From contig JANYHV010000423.1 in the NCBI GenBank assembly GCA_025362195.1, positions 1 through 39,281 on the forward strand: a stretch of 39,281 bases of DNA, read 5' to 3'. This document shows, one piece after another, positions 15,650-24,439 of the stretch. Origin of the DNA: Fimbriiglobus sp. GTDB taxonomy: Bacteria; Planctomycetota; Planctomycetia; Gemmatales; Gemmataceae. The notes beneath the pieces are model-generated. The model did not search any database. It worked only from the letters and a program-made list of their open reading frames with translations, and was not told the DNA's origin. Numbering within the stretch: position 1 is the first letter of the stretch; each line of letters starts with the position of its first letter. Position numbers and translations under genes: made by a program.

Positions 15650-16990
15650 TCACTCGGCCGGCGGTAGGCGGCGGCGGGCGGTCTCGGCCATCCGCTTGGC
15701 GATGGTCGCTTCAAAGCCGCGGTCGGTGGGCGTGTAGTACACCGCGTCCGTCGGCACGTACTCTTGCTCGACCCAACCGCCGGCGTGGTCGTGCGGGTAC
15801 TGGTAGCCCGTGCCGTGCCCGAGCGCCTTCGACCCCGAGTAGTGGCCGTCGCGCAGGTGCGGCGGGACCGGCAGCGTCCGGCCGTCGCGCACGTCCTTGA
15901 GCGCCGCGCCGATTGCGACCGTCGAGGCGTTCGACTTCGGCGCGGTCCCCAGGTACGTCACCGCCTGGGCGAGGTTCAACTGGCACTCGGGCAGGCCGAC
16001 CCGCTCGACCGCGTCCCAGGCCGCATTGGCGATCATGAGCGCCTGCGGCTCGGCATTCCCCACGTCTTCCGACGCGAAGATCACCAGCCGGCGGGCGATG
16101 AACCGCACGTCCTCGCCGCCTTCGAGCATCCGCGCCAGCCAATAAATCGCCGCTTGCGGGTCGCTGCCGCGCAGGGATTTGATGAACGCACTGGCGAGAT
16201 CGTAGTGCGAGTCGCCCGTCGGGTCGAAGTCTTGCACCTTGCGTTGGATCGTGTCCTGGGCGAGGGCCAAGTCGAAGACGACGGGCGTCGCGGGGTCGAA
16301 GCCGGTCGCGGCCGTCATCGACTCGATGCCGATCTCGACGGCGGTCAAGGCCCGCCGCGCGTCGCCGTCGCAAATCTCGCAGAGGAACGCGACGGCTTCG
16401 TCGGTGACGGTCACGTTCCAGCGGCCGAAGCCGCGCACCGGGTCCGCGACCGCGCGCTCGATCAGCGCGCGGACGTTCGCGCGGGTCAGCGGCTCGAAGG
16501 TGAAAATTTGGCTGCGGCTGAGCAGCGGCGTGTTGATGCTGAAGAACGGGTTCTGCGTGGTCGCCCCGATCAGAATGATCACGCCGTCCTCGACGTCGGG
16601 CAGCAGTGTGTCCTGTTGGGCCTTGTTGAAGCGGTGAATTTCGTCGAGGAACAGGATCGTCCGCGTGCCGTGGTCTTCGAGCTTCTGCCGCGCCTCGGCG
16701 AGCAGTTCGCGCACGTCCTTGGTGTTCGCCGACACGGCGTTGAGAGGTTTGAACGCACTCTTGGTGTGCCCGGCGATGACGTGCGCGAGGGCGGTCTTGC
16801 CGCACCCCGGCGGGCCGTAGAAAATCAGCGACGTGAGCCGGTCGGCAATGAGCATCCGCCGCAGGAGCTTGCCCTCCCCGAGGAAGTGGTCCTGCCCGAC
16901 GTACTCGTCAAGGGTCCGCGGCCGCATCCGCGCCGCGAGCGGCCGCGCGGCGTCGCGGTTCGAGGCCCGTTCAGTGGCGAATAGGTCCAT
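15650..16990 (-). CDS. rarA: Replication-associated recombination protein A (RarA/MgsA AAA+ ATPase)
   Basis: A 446-residue cytoplasmic AAA+ ATPase of the RarA/Mgs1/WRNIP1 family, which acts on stalled replication forks. It shows the N-terminal RPLAARMRPRTLDEYVGQDH, Walker A GPPGCGKT (residues 59-66), Walker B ILFLDEIHRFNKAQQD (112-127) and sensor GATTQNPFF (142-150). A C-terminal tetramerisation region follows, with SDPQAAIYWLARMLEGGED-like text and a final VPPHLRDGHYSG segment. ATG 16990 is preceded by GGGAGG at eight bases, which favours it over the longer open frame to 17107. The gene is divergent from the ankyrin gene starting 71 bases away. The 220 bases between its stop and tRNA-Thr contain no gene I can support. 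Confidence 0.95.
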   Translation of the reverse strand: MDLFATERASNRDAARPLAARMRPRTLDEYVGQDHFLGEGKLLRRMLIADRLTSLIFYGPPGCGKTALAHVIAGHTKSAFKPLNAVSANTKDVRELLAEARQKLEDHGTRTILFLDEIHRFNKAQQDTLLPDVEDGVIILIGATTQNPFFSINTPLLSRSQIFTFEPLTRANVRALIERAVADPVRGFGRWNVTVTDEAVAFLCEICDGDARRALTAVEIGIESMTAATGFDPATPVVFDLALAQDTIQRKVQDFDPTGDSHYDLASAFIKSLRGSDPQAAIYWLARMLEGGEDVRFIARRLVIFASEDVGNAEPQALMIANAAWDAVERVGLPECQLNLAQAVTYLGTAPKSNASTVAIGAALKDVRDGRTLPVPPHLRDGHYSGSKALGHGTGYQYPHDHAGGWVEQEYVPTDAVYYTPTDRGFEATIAKRMAETARRRLPPAE

Positions 16991-17060
16991 GCGCGACGCC
17001 TCCCATGCGTGCCGGGAACATCGACATTCTACCGAAGGCGTCCAGGAAAGGCGGTGACTC

Positions 17061-18104
17061 GTGATCACGACATGGGCTTTAGGGCCACTGGTGTACGACC
17101 CCGGCAATCAGCAATGGCTGGCCTTTGTCCGCCTACCGTTGTTCGAGCTGCCCCCACCCTGCGATTCGCCCCCCACCGAAACGGTGGACGAAATCTGGAC
17201 GCAGATCGACGCTTGGTCCCGCGAACTGGAGCAGTCCTACGTGCCGCCGCCTCGCACGGCCCAAGAGGACTTCGACGACTGGGACTTCCCCGGCCGCCCG
17301 AGCCGCCGCGAGCTGCGCGAGTGTGGCTTGGGCCACTGGCTCGACAAACTCGAACGCTTGAAGCGGGAGGGGGGCTTGACCTGCGTGATACTCACAACCG
17401 ATGACGCAGACCCGCCGCGACCGATCCAGGAGGCGACGGTCCGGCACCTGATGGCGAACGAGTCCGCCATCCACGACGCGGTGTTTGCCGCCCTGACGAG
17501 ATTGAGCGCGGATTCCGGACCCGACGCGGAGGCGGTATCACGGGCCAGAGTCGGGACGATCACCGTCCACAACGACGGCCTCGACGGCCTCGCCCCGATC
17601 GTCTTCAGCATCGACTGCGAGTGGGGACAGGAGCACGGCGTCGAAGTCGCCTACCACCCGCGGATCGGGGCCGAGTGGGCGACGAGTTGCGAAAGCAACC
17701 TCGCCGCAGCCCTCCCCGAGCCTCCGCCGCCGACCCCCGCCGAGGAGCTAGCGGCGGCAATCATCGCCGGCGACGAAGGGCGAATTCGGGCACTGCTGGC
17801 CGAAGGGGTGCGGGCTCACGGCAGTTCGCTTTATTACGCAATTCATGAGCTTCATGTCGAGATGGTGCGGCAACTCTTGGCTGCCGGGGCGGACCCGAAC
17901 CATCGGGATGTCTACGAGGGCAATCCCCTCGCAGCGGCGCGGCGGGCCCTCGCACACGGGACGATGACAGTATCGCGGCGGGTGCCGTGGTGGGCGAGGG
18001 TGTTGGCATTCGCGCTGAAGTTCGTCTACGCCGGGGAGGTCCGCCGCGAGGGACGCAAAGGGCGGGCCGTCCTCCGGCTGCTGACCGACGCGGGGGCGAA
18101 GTAG
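17061..18104 (+). CDS. DUF6985-like protein with C-terminal ankyrin-type repeats
   Basis: A 347-residue soluble protein starting at GTG 17061. Residues 1-220 include ITTWALGPLVYDPGNQQWLA and, later, IVFSIDCEWGQEHGVEVAYH (about 188-207). This second segment is a pattern I associate with DUF6985 or similar domains that accompany toxin-immunity loci. Residues about 225-295 form two ankyrin-like units: EELAAAIIAGDEGRIRALLA, then LYYAIHELHVEMVRQLLAAG followed by ADPNHRD. A basic tail with a semi-hydrophobic stretch (PWWARVLAFALKFVY) follows. The stop is three bases from the end of the convergent HicB-like gene. It could be an immunity or protein-interaction factor; there is no toxin next to it. 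Confidence 0.68.
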   Translation: MITTWALGPLVYDPGNQQWLAFVRLPLFELPPPCDSPPTETVDEIWTQIDAWSRELEQSYVPPPRTAQEDFDDWDFPGRPSRRELRECGLGHWLDKLERLKREGGLTCVILTTDDADPPRPIQEATVRHLMANESAIHDAVFAALTRLSADSGPDAEAVSRARVGTITVHNDGLDGLAPIVFSIDCEWGQEHGVEVAYHPRIGAEWATSCESNLAAALPEPPPPTPAEELAAAIIAGDEGRIRALLAEGVRAHGSSLYYAIHELHVEMVRQLLAAGADPNHRDVYEGNPLAAARRALAHGTMTVSRRVPWWARVLAFALKFVYAGEVRREGRKGRAVLRLLTDAGAK

Positions 18105-18107
18105 CTT

Positions 18108-18326
18108 TCAAAACTCGATTACTTGGAGTGAGCCTACATTGGCCTGCTGGTGACCGCCGTCAACAGCCCGCTCAGTCTGCGACTCGATCCAGAGTTCGGC
18201 GGCCTCGCGGATATTGGCGAGCGCTTCCTGCAACGTTTCGCCCTCGGAGAAGCAGCCCGGCATCGCGGGAACACTCACCGAGTAGCCCCCGACGGCCTCG
18301 GGCGTAACTAGCACTTTCAGCTTCAT
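18108..18326 (-). CDS. HicB-like protein without a HicA partner
   Basis: A 72-residue protein matching the partial RNase-H-like HicB fold: VLVTPEAVGGYSVSVPAMPG (residues 5-24), then CFSEGETLQEALANIREAAE (25-44). HicB normally neutralises the mRNA interferase HicA. Here no hicA lies on either side: the upstream gene on this strand is a nucleotidyltransferase-like protein (19 bases before), and downstream is the end of a convergent gene. The C-terminus lacks a clear DNA-binding helix-turn-helix. AGGAG lies seven bases before ATG 18326, so it is probably translated. It may be a solitary antitoxin relic or have a different partner, such as the adjacent gene. Confidence 0.8.
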   Translation of the reverse strand: MKLKVLVTPEAVGGYSVSVPAMPGCFSEGETLQEALANIREAAELWIESQTERAVDGGHQQANVGSLQVIEF

Positions 18327-18345
18327 CTTTGGCTCCTGTATGAGT

Positions 18346-18939
18346 TCATCCGTCCGGGTCGTCGAGCAGTTCTTGCAGCCGCGCCGCCAACTCGGGCGGC
18401 AGTCGCTGCGTCCAGGATTGATTGACCAACCCCACATCAATGAGGTCGCGTAGATTGACGCACTCGTTGGTGCGGAACATGCTCAGTTGCATCCGCACGA
18501 GTAGCCCCAGGCTCAACACGCGCATCGCGCCGAACTGTTCCGATTCGGTGACATTTGGCGCGGCGTACAAGTCAACGGGTCGGACCTTCTCGCCGGCGAA
18601 TACGATGCGGATGGAGTGCCAGTCGCGGACAGTCGCGTCGTCCGCGAACAGATTTGTTCCCGCCACGTCGCGGTGGACGAACCCGGCCGCCGTGAGTGCG
18701 TCCTTCACACGGACGAAGTCACAGGTTCGGACCAGCAGTTCCACCTTCTGAGTGTTGCGCACGGCCGATTCATCGACGCCGGCAATCCATGCCGAGACGG
18801 CGTTATCGCCTACTACGGCATACGGGATCGCGGCTTGCTCCAAGATATGAGTCGAGCGTTCGAGCCGCGCGCGGACTTTGTTGACGGCGTCTACCATCCG
18901 TTGCAAGGTATTTTCGCCAAAAACCACGTGCGTGTTCAT
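18346..18939 (-). CDS. AbiEii/MNT-like nucleotidyltransferase-fold protein with altered active site
   Basis: A 197-residue protein of the minimal-nucleotidyltransferase fold. The core at residues 35-75 reads AIPYAVVGDNAVSAWIAGVD, then ESAVRNTQKVELLVR. In homologues that I recall the corresponding motifs are VGGNA and NTQDVDILL, with the two aspartates binding metal. Here they are VGDNA and NTQKVELL, so the first Gly pair and both acidic positions are changed. Later family text is intact: FAGEKVRPVDLYAAPNVTES, VLSLGLLVRMQLSMFR, NLRDLIDVGLV and a C-terminal PPELAARLQELLDDPDG. It is therefore probably non-catalytic, or recently inactivated. It is followed by the HicB-like gene after 19 bases, and tRNA-Arg lies directly upstream. 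Confidence 0.78.
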   Translation of the reverse strand: MNTHVVFGENTLQRMVDAVNKVRARLERSTHILEQAAIPYAVVGDNAVSAWIAGVDESAVRNTQKVELLVRTCDFVRVKDALTAAGFVHRDVAGTNLFADDATVRDWHSIRIVFAGEKVRPVDLYAAPNVTESEQFGAMRVLSLGLLVRMQLSMFRTNECVNLRDLIDVGLVNQSWTQRLPPELAARLQELLDDPDG

Positions 18940-18946
18940 TGTTCAG

Positions 18947-19020
18947 TACGCCTGCCGGGAGTCGAACCCAGAACCATTCGAGTAGAAATCGAATGCTCTA
19001 TCCAGTTGAGCTACAGGCGC
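18947..19020 (-). tRNA. tRNA-Arg (anticodon TCT)
   Basis: A 74-base cloverleaf on the minus strand. The acceptor GCGCCTG pairs with CAGGCGT (a terminal G-U pair), the D-arm is GCTCAACTGGATAGAGC, the anticodon stem TTCGA/TCGAA surrounds loop TTTCTAC (anticodon TCT, reading AGA), and the T-arm is CTGGG-TTCGACT-CCCGG. The discriminator base is A; CCA is not encoded. Its 3' end is eight bases before the start of the nucleotidyltransferase-like gene. Confidence 0.92.
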
Positions 19021-19042
19021 TCGGGTGCCGCATTGTCGCACG

Positions 19043-19621
19043 TCAGTCGCCGGCTGCCAAGGGGGCGCGGCCGACGACGGTGTACTCGTACCCAGTCTTC
19101 CGCGATTCGCTCGTGTAAATGGCGAGTTCGGTCACCTCCATTTGCCCGCCGGTCCACGCGGCTTGCTTCGGCAGTTCGAGGGCGAGGGCTTCCCCGTCGT
19201 CGTCGCCGGTGACCCGGCCGAGGGTCAGGTGCGGGGTGTACGCGCGCTCCTCCTGGCGGTAACTGCCGAGGTCGATCAGCGGCTCTTCGATCGCGGCGTA
19301 CAGGCCTTGCAACTTCTCCGCCCCGGTCGTGACGCCGGCCCACAGGGTCTTCGGCCGGCGTGGGGTCGGGAAGGCCCCGACTCCCCCGAGACGCAGGTCG
19401 AACGCGGCCACTTTCGCGCAGACTTTGGTGAGCATTTTGAACAGCCCGTGCAGTTCGCGGTCCTCGACTTCACCGAGGAACAGCACGGTCACGTGCAGGT
19501 TGTGCGGCTCGACCCACTTGACCGACGGGGCCGCCAGTCCGAGCGTCCGCTGCAGGCTCACGACGTTCTGGCGGACGGCGGCGTCGATTTCGACGGCGAT
19601 GAACAGGCGTAACCGGGCCAT
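19043..19621 (-). CDS. thpR: RNA 2',3'-cyclic phosphodiesterase (ThpR/LigT family)
   Basis: A 192-residue 2H phosphoesterase. The two catalytic HxT motifs are HVT (43-45, in NLHVTVLFLG) and HLT (131-133, in YTPHLTLGRV). The N-terminus RLFIAVEIDAAVR is typical of ThpR, which hydrolyses 2',3'-cyclic phosphate ends of RNA to 2'-phosphates. Length agrees with the family. ATG 19621 is 10 bases after the stop of the PfkB gene, so they are likely co-transcribed. The biological substrate is unclear for the family as a whole. Confidence 0.9.
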   Translation of the reverse strand: MARLRLFIAVEIDAAVRQNVVSLQRTLGLAAPSVKWVEPHNLHVTVLFLGEVEDRELHGLFKMLTKVCAKVAAFDLRLGGVGAFPTPRRPKTLWAGVTTGAEKLQGLYAAIEEPLIDLGSYRQEERAYTPHLTLGRVTGDDDGEALALELPKQAAWTGGQMEVTELAIYTSESRKTGYEYTVVGRAPLAAGD

Positions 19622-19631
19622 GGGGGGCCTT

Positions 19632-20627
19632 TCAAGATTGGGCGAGGGCGTCGTCCCAGAAGCCGCGGGTGCCGTGGTGCAGCCGCGCGCCGACCTGGGT
19701 GATGACCTTGGTACACAAGAAGTTCGCGGCCCGGGCGGCCTTCGCGGCCGGCACGCCATGGGTGACGCCGTACAGGAACGCGCCGGCGAACATGTCGCCC
19801 GCCCCGGTCAGGTCTTTCGGCTCGCAGGCGAAGGCCGGGGCGAAGCTCTCGTCGCCGTGCCAGCGGACGTGCGCCCCGTGCGGGCCGTCGGTCACGACGA
19901 CGTTCGGCACCACCGTTGCCAGGGCGGCGAACGCGGCGTGGGCACTGCCGGCCCCGGTGAGCGCCGTCGCCTCCGCGGCGTTGCAGAACAGCAAATCGGC
20001 GTGGGCCAACGCTTCTTTCAGCGGCTCACCGAAGACGTGCGGAATGAAGGCGTCCGAGCAGGTGACGGCGACCTTCACCCCGGCCGCCTTGGCGACCGCG
20101 ATCGCCTTGCGGATCGCCCCCTGCCCGGTCTCCGGGTTGGCGAAAACGTACCCCTCGACGAACAGCCACTCGGACGACGTGATCCGCCGCTCGTCGATGT
20201 GCTTCGCCGCCAGGTGGCTGGCCACGGCGAGGTTCGTCCGCATCGTCCGCTCGGCGTCCGGCGTGATGATGCACACGCTCGTCCCGCTCGTCTCGCCGAC
20301 GATCAGCGAGTTGCCCAGTTCGATGCCGAGTTGCACGAACTCGGACTGGTAAAAGAGGCCGTACCGGTCGTCGCCGATGCAGCCGATGAAGGCCGCCTTA
20401 CCGCCGAGTTGCGAGAAGCCGATGAGCGAGTTGGCGACGCTCCCGCCGCTGGCCAACCGCGGCTCCTGGGCGTGGAACTTCGTGAGGAGTTCTTGCTGCT
20501 CCGGCCCCTCGACGAGCCGCATCGTGCCGCGCTCGAAGCCGGTCGCCGCGAACTCGGTCTCGGGCAGTTCGACGAAGATATCGACGATGGCATTGCCGAG
20601 GCCGCACACCTGGAAGTCTTTGCTCAT
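19632..20627 (-). CDS. PfkB-family carbohydrate/nucleoside kinase (adenosine-kinase-like)
   Basis: A 331-residue ribokinase-fold enzyme. It begins VCGLGNAIVDIFVELPE (residues 7-23), has a glycine-rich ASGGSVANSLIGFSQLGG (about 59-76) and GCIGDDRYG, and carries the second PfkB signature DLTGAGDMFAGAFLYG near residues 272-287, whose aspartate is the catalytic base. Such proteins phosphorylate sugars or nucleosides with ATP in the cytoplasm. Text around the N-terminus is most like bacterial adenosine-kinase-type members, but substrate cannot be read from sequence. It lies 15 bases downstream of gltX and 10 bases upstream of thpR. Confidence 0.88.
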   Translation of the reverse strand: MSKDFQVCGLGNAIVDIFVELPETEFAATGFERGTMRLVEGPEQQELLTKFHAQEPRLASGGSVANSLIGFSQLGGKAAFIGCIGDDRYGLFYQSEFVQLGIELGNSLIVGETSGTSVCIITPDAERTMRTNLAVASHLAAKHIDERRITSSEWLFVEGYVFANPETGQGAIRKAIAVAKAAGVKVAVTCSDAFIPHVFGEPLKEALAHADLLFCNAAEATALTGAGSAHAAFAALATVVPNVVVTDGPHGAHVRWHGDESFAPAFACEPKDLTGAGDMFAGAFLYGVTHGVPAAKAARAANFLCTKVITQVGARLHHGTRGFWDDALAQS

Positions 20628-20642
20628 GGGTCGGGGTCCGGG

Positions 20643-22325
20643 TTAAAGTTTGGCGGCCAGGTCGAGTCGCCGCAACACCTCGTCGCGGCCCAAAAGCACC
20701 ATCGTGTCGTGCAGGCCGAAGCCGACGGCGTTACCGGTCACGGCGACCCGCAGCGGGGCGTCCAGGTCCTTCGGCTTGACGCCCTTGGCCGCGGCAAAGG
20801 CGGTGAACGACTCTTTAACCGTGACGGCGTCGAACGGCGTGAGCGTCGCCAAAACTGCGGCGTACTCCCGCAGACGGTCCGCGACGCCCGGCTTCTTGAG
20901 CCGCTCCGTCACGGCCTTCGCGTCGTACTTCGGGTCGCGTCGCAGGATCGGGCCGGCGTACTGGATCATGTCGGTGAACAGCTTGATGCGGTCGCCGGCC
21001 GCGACGAACACCGCTTCGAGCTTGGCCCGCGTGGTCTCGTCGATGGCGTCGCCGATCAGCCCGGCGCGGCGCAAGAACGGCAGGCTGCCGGCGATCTTGT
21101 CGGCCATCGGCAGCTTGGCCATGTACTCGCCGGCCATCCAGTACAGCTTGTCCGGGTCGAAACTCGCCGGGGACTCGGTGACGGTGTCGAGGCTGAAGTT
21201 GGCGATCATGTCCGCGAGCGGGATGATCTCGGTGTGGTCGTCCAGGGACCAGCCGAGCTTGCCGAGGTAGTTCAGCACGGCCGCCGGGAGGTAGCCCATG
21301 ACGCGGTAGAACTCGACCGTCGCCGGGTTGAGCACCTCGTGGGCCTTGATCTGCTCGTCCGTCCAGTCGGCCGGCACGGCGTGAACGTCCCGCAGTTTGG
21401 CGACGATTTCCGGGGTCATGAACTGTGCCATCTTCCGCTTCGACAGTTTCTCCTTCGACTTCGGCGCGTTGACCACGGGGACGTGGGCGAAGACCGGCGG
21501 CGTCGCCCCCAGCGCCTCGAAGAAGAGCACCTGCGTCGGCGTGTTCGAGAAGTGCTCGGCCGCCCGGACGACGTGCGTCATCCGCATGGCGATTTCGTCC
21601 ACCACGGTGGCGAAGTTGTACAGCGGCCGGCAGACGCCGTCGGCGGGGTCGGGGCCGCGCAGTATCACCGGGTCGCCGATGCCGTCGGTGTCGAACTCGA
21701 CGACCCCGGGCACGTTGTCCTTGCCGCGCGAGCGGATCAGGTCGGTGACCGTCACCTTGCGGCCGGTCGGGACTTTGAAGCGGACCGGGCCGGGGCTTTC
21801 GCGGTAGTGCCGCAGGTTGTCGGCCGGGTCGTTGTCGCGCAACAGGCCGCGGAACTGGTACGGCCGCTGGCCCTTGGCCGCCGCGTCCTTTTCCTTCTCG
21901 ACCTGCCCGGCCGACGCCCCGGGGTTCGCGGCGTGAAAGGTCTTGAGGTGCTTGTCGATGCGGTCCTGGGTCTGCTCGTCCTTGGTCAAGTAGTCCGGGT
22001 AGGCGTGCCCGGCGGCGATCAGTTTCACGGCCGCGGCGACGTAAGTGTCGTTCCGGCGGCTCTGGAAGTACGGGGCGTAGGGGCCGACGCTCTGGACCCC
22101 GTCGTCGGTCGGCCCTTCGTCCCAGTCGAGGCCGAGCCAGCGGAAGCCGTCGAGGATCGGCACGACCGCCTCGGGCCGGTTCCGGCCCAGGTCGGTGTCG
22201 TCGATGCGGAGGACGAACTGCCCGCCGTGCCGCCGGGCGTGCAGCCAGTTGAACAGCGCCGTGCGGACGCCGCCGATGTGCAGGTACCCGGTCGGGCTGG
22301 GGGCGAAGCGGGTGCGAACGGTCAT
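20643..22325 (-). CDS. gltX: Glutamate--tRNA ligase
   Basis: A 560-residue class I aminoacyl-tRNA synthetase that charges tRNA-Glu. It has FAPSPTGYLHIGGVRTALF at residues 7-25 (HIGH-type motif HIGG at 16-19), LRIDDTD (39-45) and the KMSKS-type loop KEKLSKRKMA (291-300), followed by the anticodon-binding region. The segment at about 115-155 (TKDEQTQDRIDKHLK, then EKEKDAAAKGQRPY) is longer than in many GluRS, as commonly seen in planctomycetes. ATG 22325 directly precedes the conserved TRFAPSP; a more upstream ATG at 22370 would add an unconserved tail. The sigma-54 activator gene ends 68 bases before it. Whether it is discriminating for Glu is not evident. Confidence 0.94.
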   Translation of the reverse strand: MTVRTRFAPSPTGYLHIGGVRTALFNWLHARRHGGQFVLRIDDTDLGRNRPEAVVPILDGFRWLGLDWDEGPTDDGVQSVGPYAPYFQSRRNDTYVAAAVKLIAAGHAYPDYLTKDEQTQDRIDKHLKTFHAANPGASAGQVEKEKDAAAKGQRPYQFRGLLRDNDPADNLRHYRESPGPVRFKVPTGRKVTVTDLIRSRGKDNVPGVVEFDTDGIGDPVILRGPDPADGVCRPLYNFATVVDEIAMRMTHVVRAAEHFSNTPTQVLFFEALGATPPVFAHVPVVNAPKSKEKLSKRKMAQFMTPEIVAKLRDVHAVPADWTDEQIKAHEVLNPATVEFYRVMGYLPAAVLNYLGKLGWSLDDHTEIIPLADMIANFSLDTVTESPASFDPDKLYWMAGEYMAKLPMADKIAGSLPFLRRAGLIGDAIDETTRAKLEAVFVAAGDRIKLFTDMIQYAGPILRRDPKYDAKAVTERLKKPGVADRLREYAAVLATLTPFDAVTVKESFTAFAAAKGVKPKDLDAPLRVAVTGNAVGFGLHDTMVLLGRDEVLRRLDLAAKL

Positions 22326-22393
22326 CGAAATCGGTCCTTCACGCGGCGAGACGGCGGTCAGCAGGGTCATTATGCGAAGTGAGCGGCCCGCGG

Positions 22394-23497
<1,104 letters not shown>

Positions 23498-23619
23498 TGA
23501 ACCACTGGCCTGACGGGAGAGGATCGACAAGGCGTCGGCTACAATCGATATTTTAGAACGACGTGCCCGGATTTTCCACGAACATTGCGAGAAGATTGAG
23601 CGTGTCGGCCGCGTTCCGG

Positions 23620-24432
23620 TCAGGCGATGCCCAAAATCCGATTGAGTGCCGTCGTGCCCAACTCGACGACCTGGCTCGGCTTCATGTCCCAGAGCACGGG
23701 GTTGAGCAGTTCCAGCGAGACCGCCTTGGCGTAGCCGATCTCGCGCAAGCGCGCGACGATCGGGGCGAGGTCGAAGTCGCCTTCGCCGGGGAAGACGCGG
23801 TCGGCGTCGGTCATCAGTTCGCGCGGCACGCCGGGCACGTCGCAGAGTTGGACGTGGGCGAGGTTGCGGAGGGTCAGCCGCCGCAAGTCCTCGGGCTTGC
23901 TCGGCCCCTTGTAGTAGTGGAAGGCGTCGAGGCAGACGCCGACGTTCGGCTCGCCGCACTGCTCGACCAGCATCACGGCCGTGTCCAGGCAGGCGCAGAA
24001 GCTGTTGCCGCCCTGGAACTCCAACGCCAGCGTCACCCCGTACCCGGCGGCCCACTGTCCGGCCTGGGCCAACGAAACGAGGGACCGCTGGAGCGACGTT
24101 TCGTCGAGCCGCTGGTGAAAGTCGGCGACGACGACGAGGGTCGGGATGCCGAGGGCTTCGCACAGGGCGAGCCGCGCCTTGAAGTGGTCGAAGTGGGCCG
24201 CGCGGGCGTCGCCTTGGGAGAGCAGCAACCCGCCCTGGAAGGCCGCGGCCACGAGTGTCACGCTGCGGTTCTGGACGAGGCGGTTGGTCTCGTCGAGCGA
24301 GTGGGTTTCGAGGTGGGTTTCGAGCTTCGTCAGCCAGACTTCGACGGACGAACACCCGCCGTCGGCCGCGCCGACGATGTCGGCCTCGAACGGCGTGGTC
24401 AGGGTCACCGCCTGGCTGATGCACGGGGTCAT
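23620..24432 (-). CDS. Xylose-isomerase-like TIM-barrel protein (sugar phosphate isomerase/epimerase family)
   Basis: A 270-residue TIM barrel of the AP-endonuclease-2 superfamily. Visible metal-site segments are LALEFQGGNSF (Glu, about 146-156), VGVCLDAFHYYKG (Asp/His, about 175-187), HVQLCDVPG and PGEGDFDLAPIVARLRE (about 224-240), then AVSLELLNP. This pattern is shared by inosose dehydratase, dehydroshikimate dehydratase and many sugar isomerases, so the reaction is open. There is no signal peptide. It is seven bases downstream of the pseudokinase gene, so the two are almost certainly co-transcribed. A second family member occurs at 26053-26907. Confidence 0.83.
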   Translation of the reverse strand: MTPCISQAVTLTTPFEADIVGAADGGCSSVEVWLTKLETHLETHSLDETNRLVQNRSVTLVAAAFQGGLLLSQGDARAAHFDHFKARLALCEALGIPTLVVVADFHQRLDETSLQRSLVSLAQAGQWAAGYGVTLALEFQGGNSFCACLDTAVMLVEQCGEPNVGVCLDAFHYYKGPSKPEDLRRLTLRNLAHVQLCDVPGVPRELMTDADRVFPGEGDFDLAPIVARLREIGYAKAVSLELLNPVLWDMKPSQVVELGTTALNRILGIA

Positions 24433-24439
24433 GGGCGTC

